DNA from: JBCDIQ01 sp039024295 | GTDB taxonomy: Bacteria > Bacteroidota > Bacteroidia > J057 | Direction: 5' to 3' | NCBI GenBank assembly: GCA_039024295.1 | Contig: JBCDIQ010000088.1 | Span: 1 to 16,839, forward strand | DNA: 16,839 nucleotides | Shown: piece after piece, positions 15,320-16,839 of the stretch | How the letters are laid out: the number at the start of each line of letters is the position of its first letter | Numbering within the stretch: position 1 is the first letter of the stretch | Translations under genes and position numbers: made by a program | Notes under the pieces: model-generated | Database searches by the model: none | Told to the model about the DNA's origin: nothing | Seen by the model: the letters and a program-made list of their open reading frames with translations, nothing else

Positions 15320-16839
15320 ATGATCCGACGTTTTTTCTTTGCCATTTTTCTGTTAATGCCGGGTACTTACATGGCTCAGCAAAATGCAGATTCAATTGTT
15401 CAGTCAATTGCTCATTTACCCATTGATGAGCAGTTGGTATTATTAAACGAAATTTGTGACAACCTGTATGATGGATTTATTCCTAACCAGGAAGCACTTT
15501 TTTTTCGCCGCCAAACCCTTACTGATTCAACAGAGAATTTGACAAAGCGATGCGCTGCTATCATTGATGCCAATGACTATTTCGTCAGGGCTGGCCTGAC
15601 TCAACTTGCGGACTCTATGATTAAGCCTTATTACACTACCTATTTTAATCAGCTGCCTACCTATCTAAAAGGGCAAATTAACAATGCCAGAGCCATTATT
15701 GAGGAGACCAAGGGAGACCTGGGAAAAGCATCGGAATTTTGGCAAAAGGCCATCAATATTATGGAAGAAGCCGGTAGTGAGGAAGATCTCGCGCGCTATT
15801 ACCATTACCTGGGAAGGACTAAAGGGTATATGGGGAACTATGCTGAAAGTTCTGTTGATTTGAACAAAGCCAAAAACCTGGCCCTGAAAATAAATGACAG
15901 TATTCAAATTAACGAAATCCTGCTATCCTTGGGGGTAGTTTTCAGTCAAATTGGCCTGTATGAAGAAGCTGAAGGTTACATCATGGAGCGCCGCAACTAT
16001 CAAAACCCTCCTTCTCTGGAGGAGAATTGCCTGGACTTGGTGAACCTGGGCAGGAATGACCTTATGCGGTTTGAATTTCAGGCTGCCATAGACAAATACC
16101 TGGAAGCACTGCGCCTAAAACCTGAGGGTGCAGTAGATTACCCATTCATGGACTTTTATATTTTCAATGGAATAGTTGAAGGCCATTATTTTCTTGGGAA
16201 CGAGGATTCTGTCCTGTTTTACTTTGGGGAAATACAACGGACCTTTGAAGGGATGCAGGACTTTGCCGGGTTTCATTTTCTGTATTACCAATCTCGGGTT
16301 TTAGCAAATCTGGTCAAGAAAAACTACGCCCAGGCAGAAGAAGATGGGCTAAGGCTGTATGCCAATAGCATTGCTAACCAGGACCCTAGTGAAGCTGCAT
16401 TACATGCCAGGTTTCTTTCCTTGCTTTACCGCGCAAATGGCGAAGCAGAGAAAGCACTACGGTATACTGATACCTATGCTCACATCCAGGACTCTATCCA
16501 GTCCGCCAATAAGGTGCAAACCTTACTACTGTATCAAACCCAATACGAGACAAAGGAAAAAGAAAATGAAATTGTCACGTTGGCAGCTGAGAATAAACTG
16601 ACAAAACTTAGGAGTAAGCAGTACCTATATGCAGCTATCGCCTTATTGGTCTTTTTGCTGGTAGGCTCGATTTTGATGTACCAATTGCAAACAGCACGAA
16701 AGAAACTCAAGGTGCAGAATGTGGAATTGTCCGATCTCAACCAGACCAAAGACCGATTTTTTGGCATCATCGCCCATGACCTGCGCAGTCCCCTTACAGC
16801 CCTCAGCGAGGTGGATGAGCTCATGGCCTTTTACCTGAA
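15320..16839 (+). CDS. TPR sensor histidine kinase, 3' end beyond the window
   Basis: The open frame runs from the ATG at 15320 to the window end: 506 complete codons. It starts with a signal peptide (RRFFFAIFLLMPGTYMA, about 18 residues). A periplasmic helical region of about 400 residues follows with TPR-like units, e.g. KGDLGKASEFWQKAINIME, YMGNYAESSVDLNKAKNLA and FQAAIDKYLEALRLKP. A coiled coil (KEKENEIVTLAAENKLTKL) then leads into one membrane segment at about 435-457. After a short coiled linker comes the HisKA H-box FFGIIAHDLRSPLTAL with phosphoacceptor His486. The ATPase domain lies outside the window. This is a common Bacteroidota sensor type; the signal is unknown. Its opposite orientation to the LytTR regulator suggests they work together. 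Confidence 0.92.
   Translation, partial: MIRRFFFAIFLLMPGTYMAQQNADSIVQSIAHLPIDEQLVLLNEICDNLYDGFIPNQEALFFRRQTLTDSTENLTKRCAAIIDANDYFVRAGLTQLADSMIKPYYTTYFNQLPTYLKGQINNARAIIEETKGDLGKASEFWQKAINIMEEAGSEEDLARYYHYLGRTKGYMGNYAESSVDLNKAKNLALKINDSIQINEILLSLGVVFSQIGLYEEAEGYIMERRNYQNPPSLEENCLDLVNLGRNDLMRFEFQAAIDKYLEALRLKPEGAVDYPFMDFYIFNGIVEGHYFLGNEDSVLFYFGEIQRTFEGMQDFAGFHFLYYQSRVLANLVKKNYAQAEEDGLRLYANSIANQDPSEAALHARFLSLLYRANGEAEKALRYTDTYAHIQDSIQSANKVQTLLLYQTQYETKEKENEIVTLAAENKLTKLRSKQYLYAAIALLVFLLVGSILMYQLQTARKKLKVQNVELSDLNQTKDRFFGIIAHDLRSPLTALSEVDELMAFYL

Noticed and set aside
1..16839. tRNA or rRNA genes
   Set aside because: Gaps between genes were read for cloverleaf and TTCGANNCC-type patterns and none was found.

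Overview
The window looks like chromosomal DNA of a member of the Bacteroidota, probably an environmental Cytophagia- or Saprospiria-like lineage. This is judged from the protein styles: a SufB-SufC-SufD-SufS order, a large AsmA/TamB-like protein, a TPR-containing sensor kinase opposite a CheY-LytTR regulator, weak Shine-Dalgarno sequences and a TAnnTTTG-type promoter element. The genus cannot be fixed from the sequence alone.

Region 1 (1-5036, + strand) is an iron-sulfur cluster assembly operon: sufB, sufC, sufD, sufS. SufBCD is the scaffold/ATPase complex and SufS the cysteine desulfurase that feeds it sulfur. All key residues that can be read are present. A dyad-symmetric site lies just ahead of sufB, and stem-loops sit in the sufB-sufC and sufD-sufS gaps. 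No sufE, sufU or sufA follows sufS within the window.

Region 2 (5037-7188) is accessory. It holds about 1.4 tandem copies of a 165-bp unit containing a REP-like imperfect palindrome, then an IS110-family element (transposase on the - strand), then a diverged third copy of the same repeat. The noncoding DNA upstream of the transposase contains a foldable stretch whose G-U pairs form only in - strand RNA, so it is a candidate bridge RNA. A strong intrinsic terminator faces inward on the + strand inside the transposase 3' end. A 42-codon GC-rich ORF of uncertain status lies between the IS and the third repeat copy.

Region 3 (7189-9827) holds housekeeping membrane proteins: an 11-TM sodium-dependent NSS/SNF transporter and a compact rhomboid protease on the - strand, and a divergent DUF423 membrane protein on the + strand.

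Region 4 (9925-14490, + strand) is one 1521-residue TamB-like envelope protein, preceded by a TAnnTTTG promoter-like element. Region 5 (14493-16839) is a two-component pair: a CheY-LytTR response regulator on the - strand, ending 2 bp from the tamB stop, and a divergent TPR sensor histidine kinase on the + strand that is cut by the window end just after its H-box.

The most interesting material is the repeat/IS110 block: an RNA-guided-recombinase-type insertion sequence beside a palindromic repeat, with a candidate guide RNA and an embedded antisense-strand terminator. No other unknown multi-gene system is evident.
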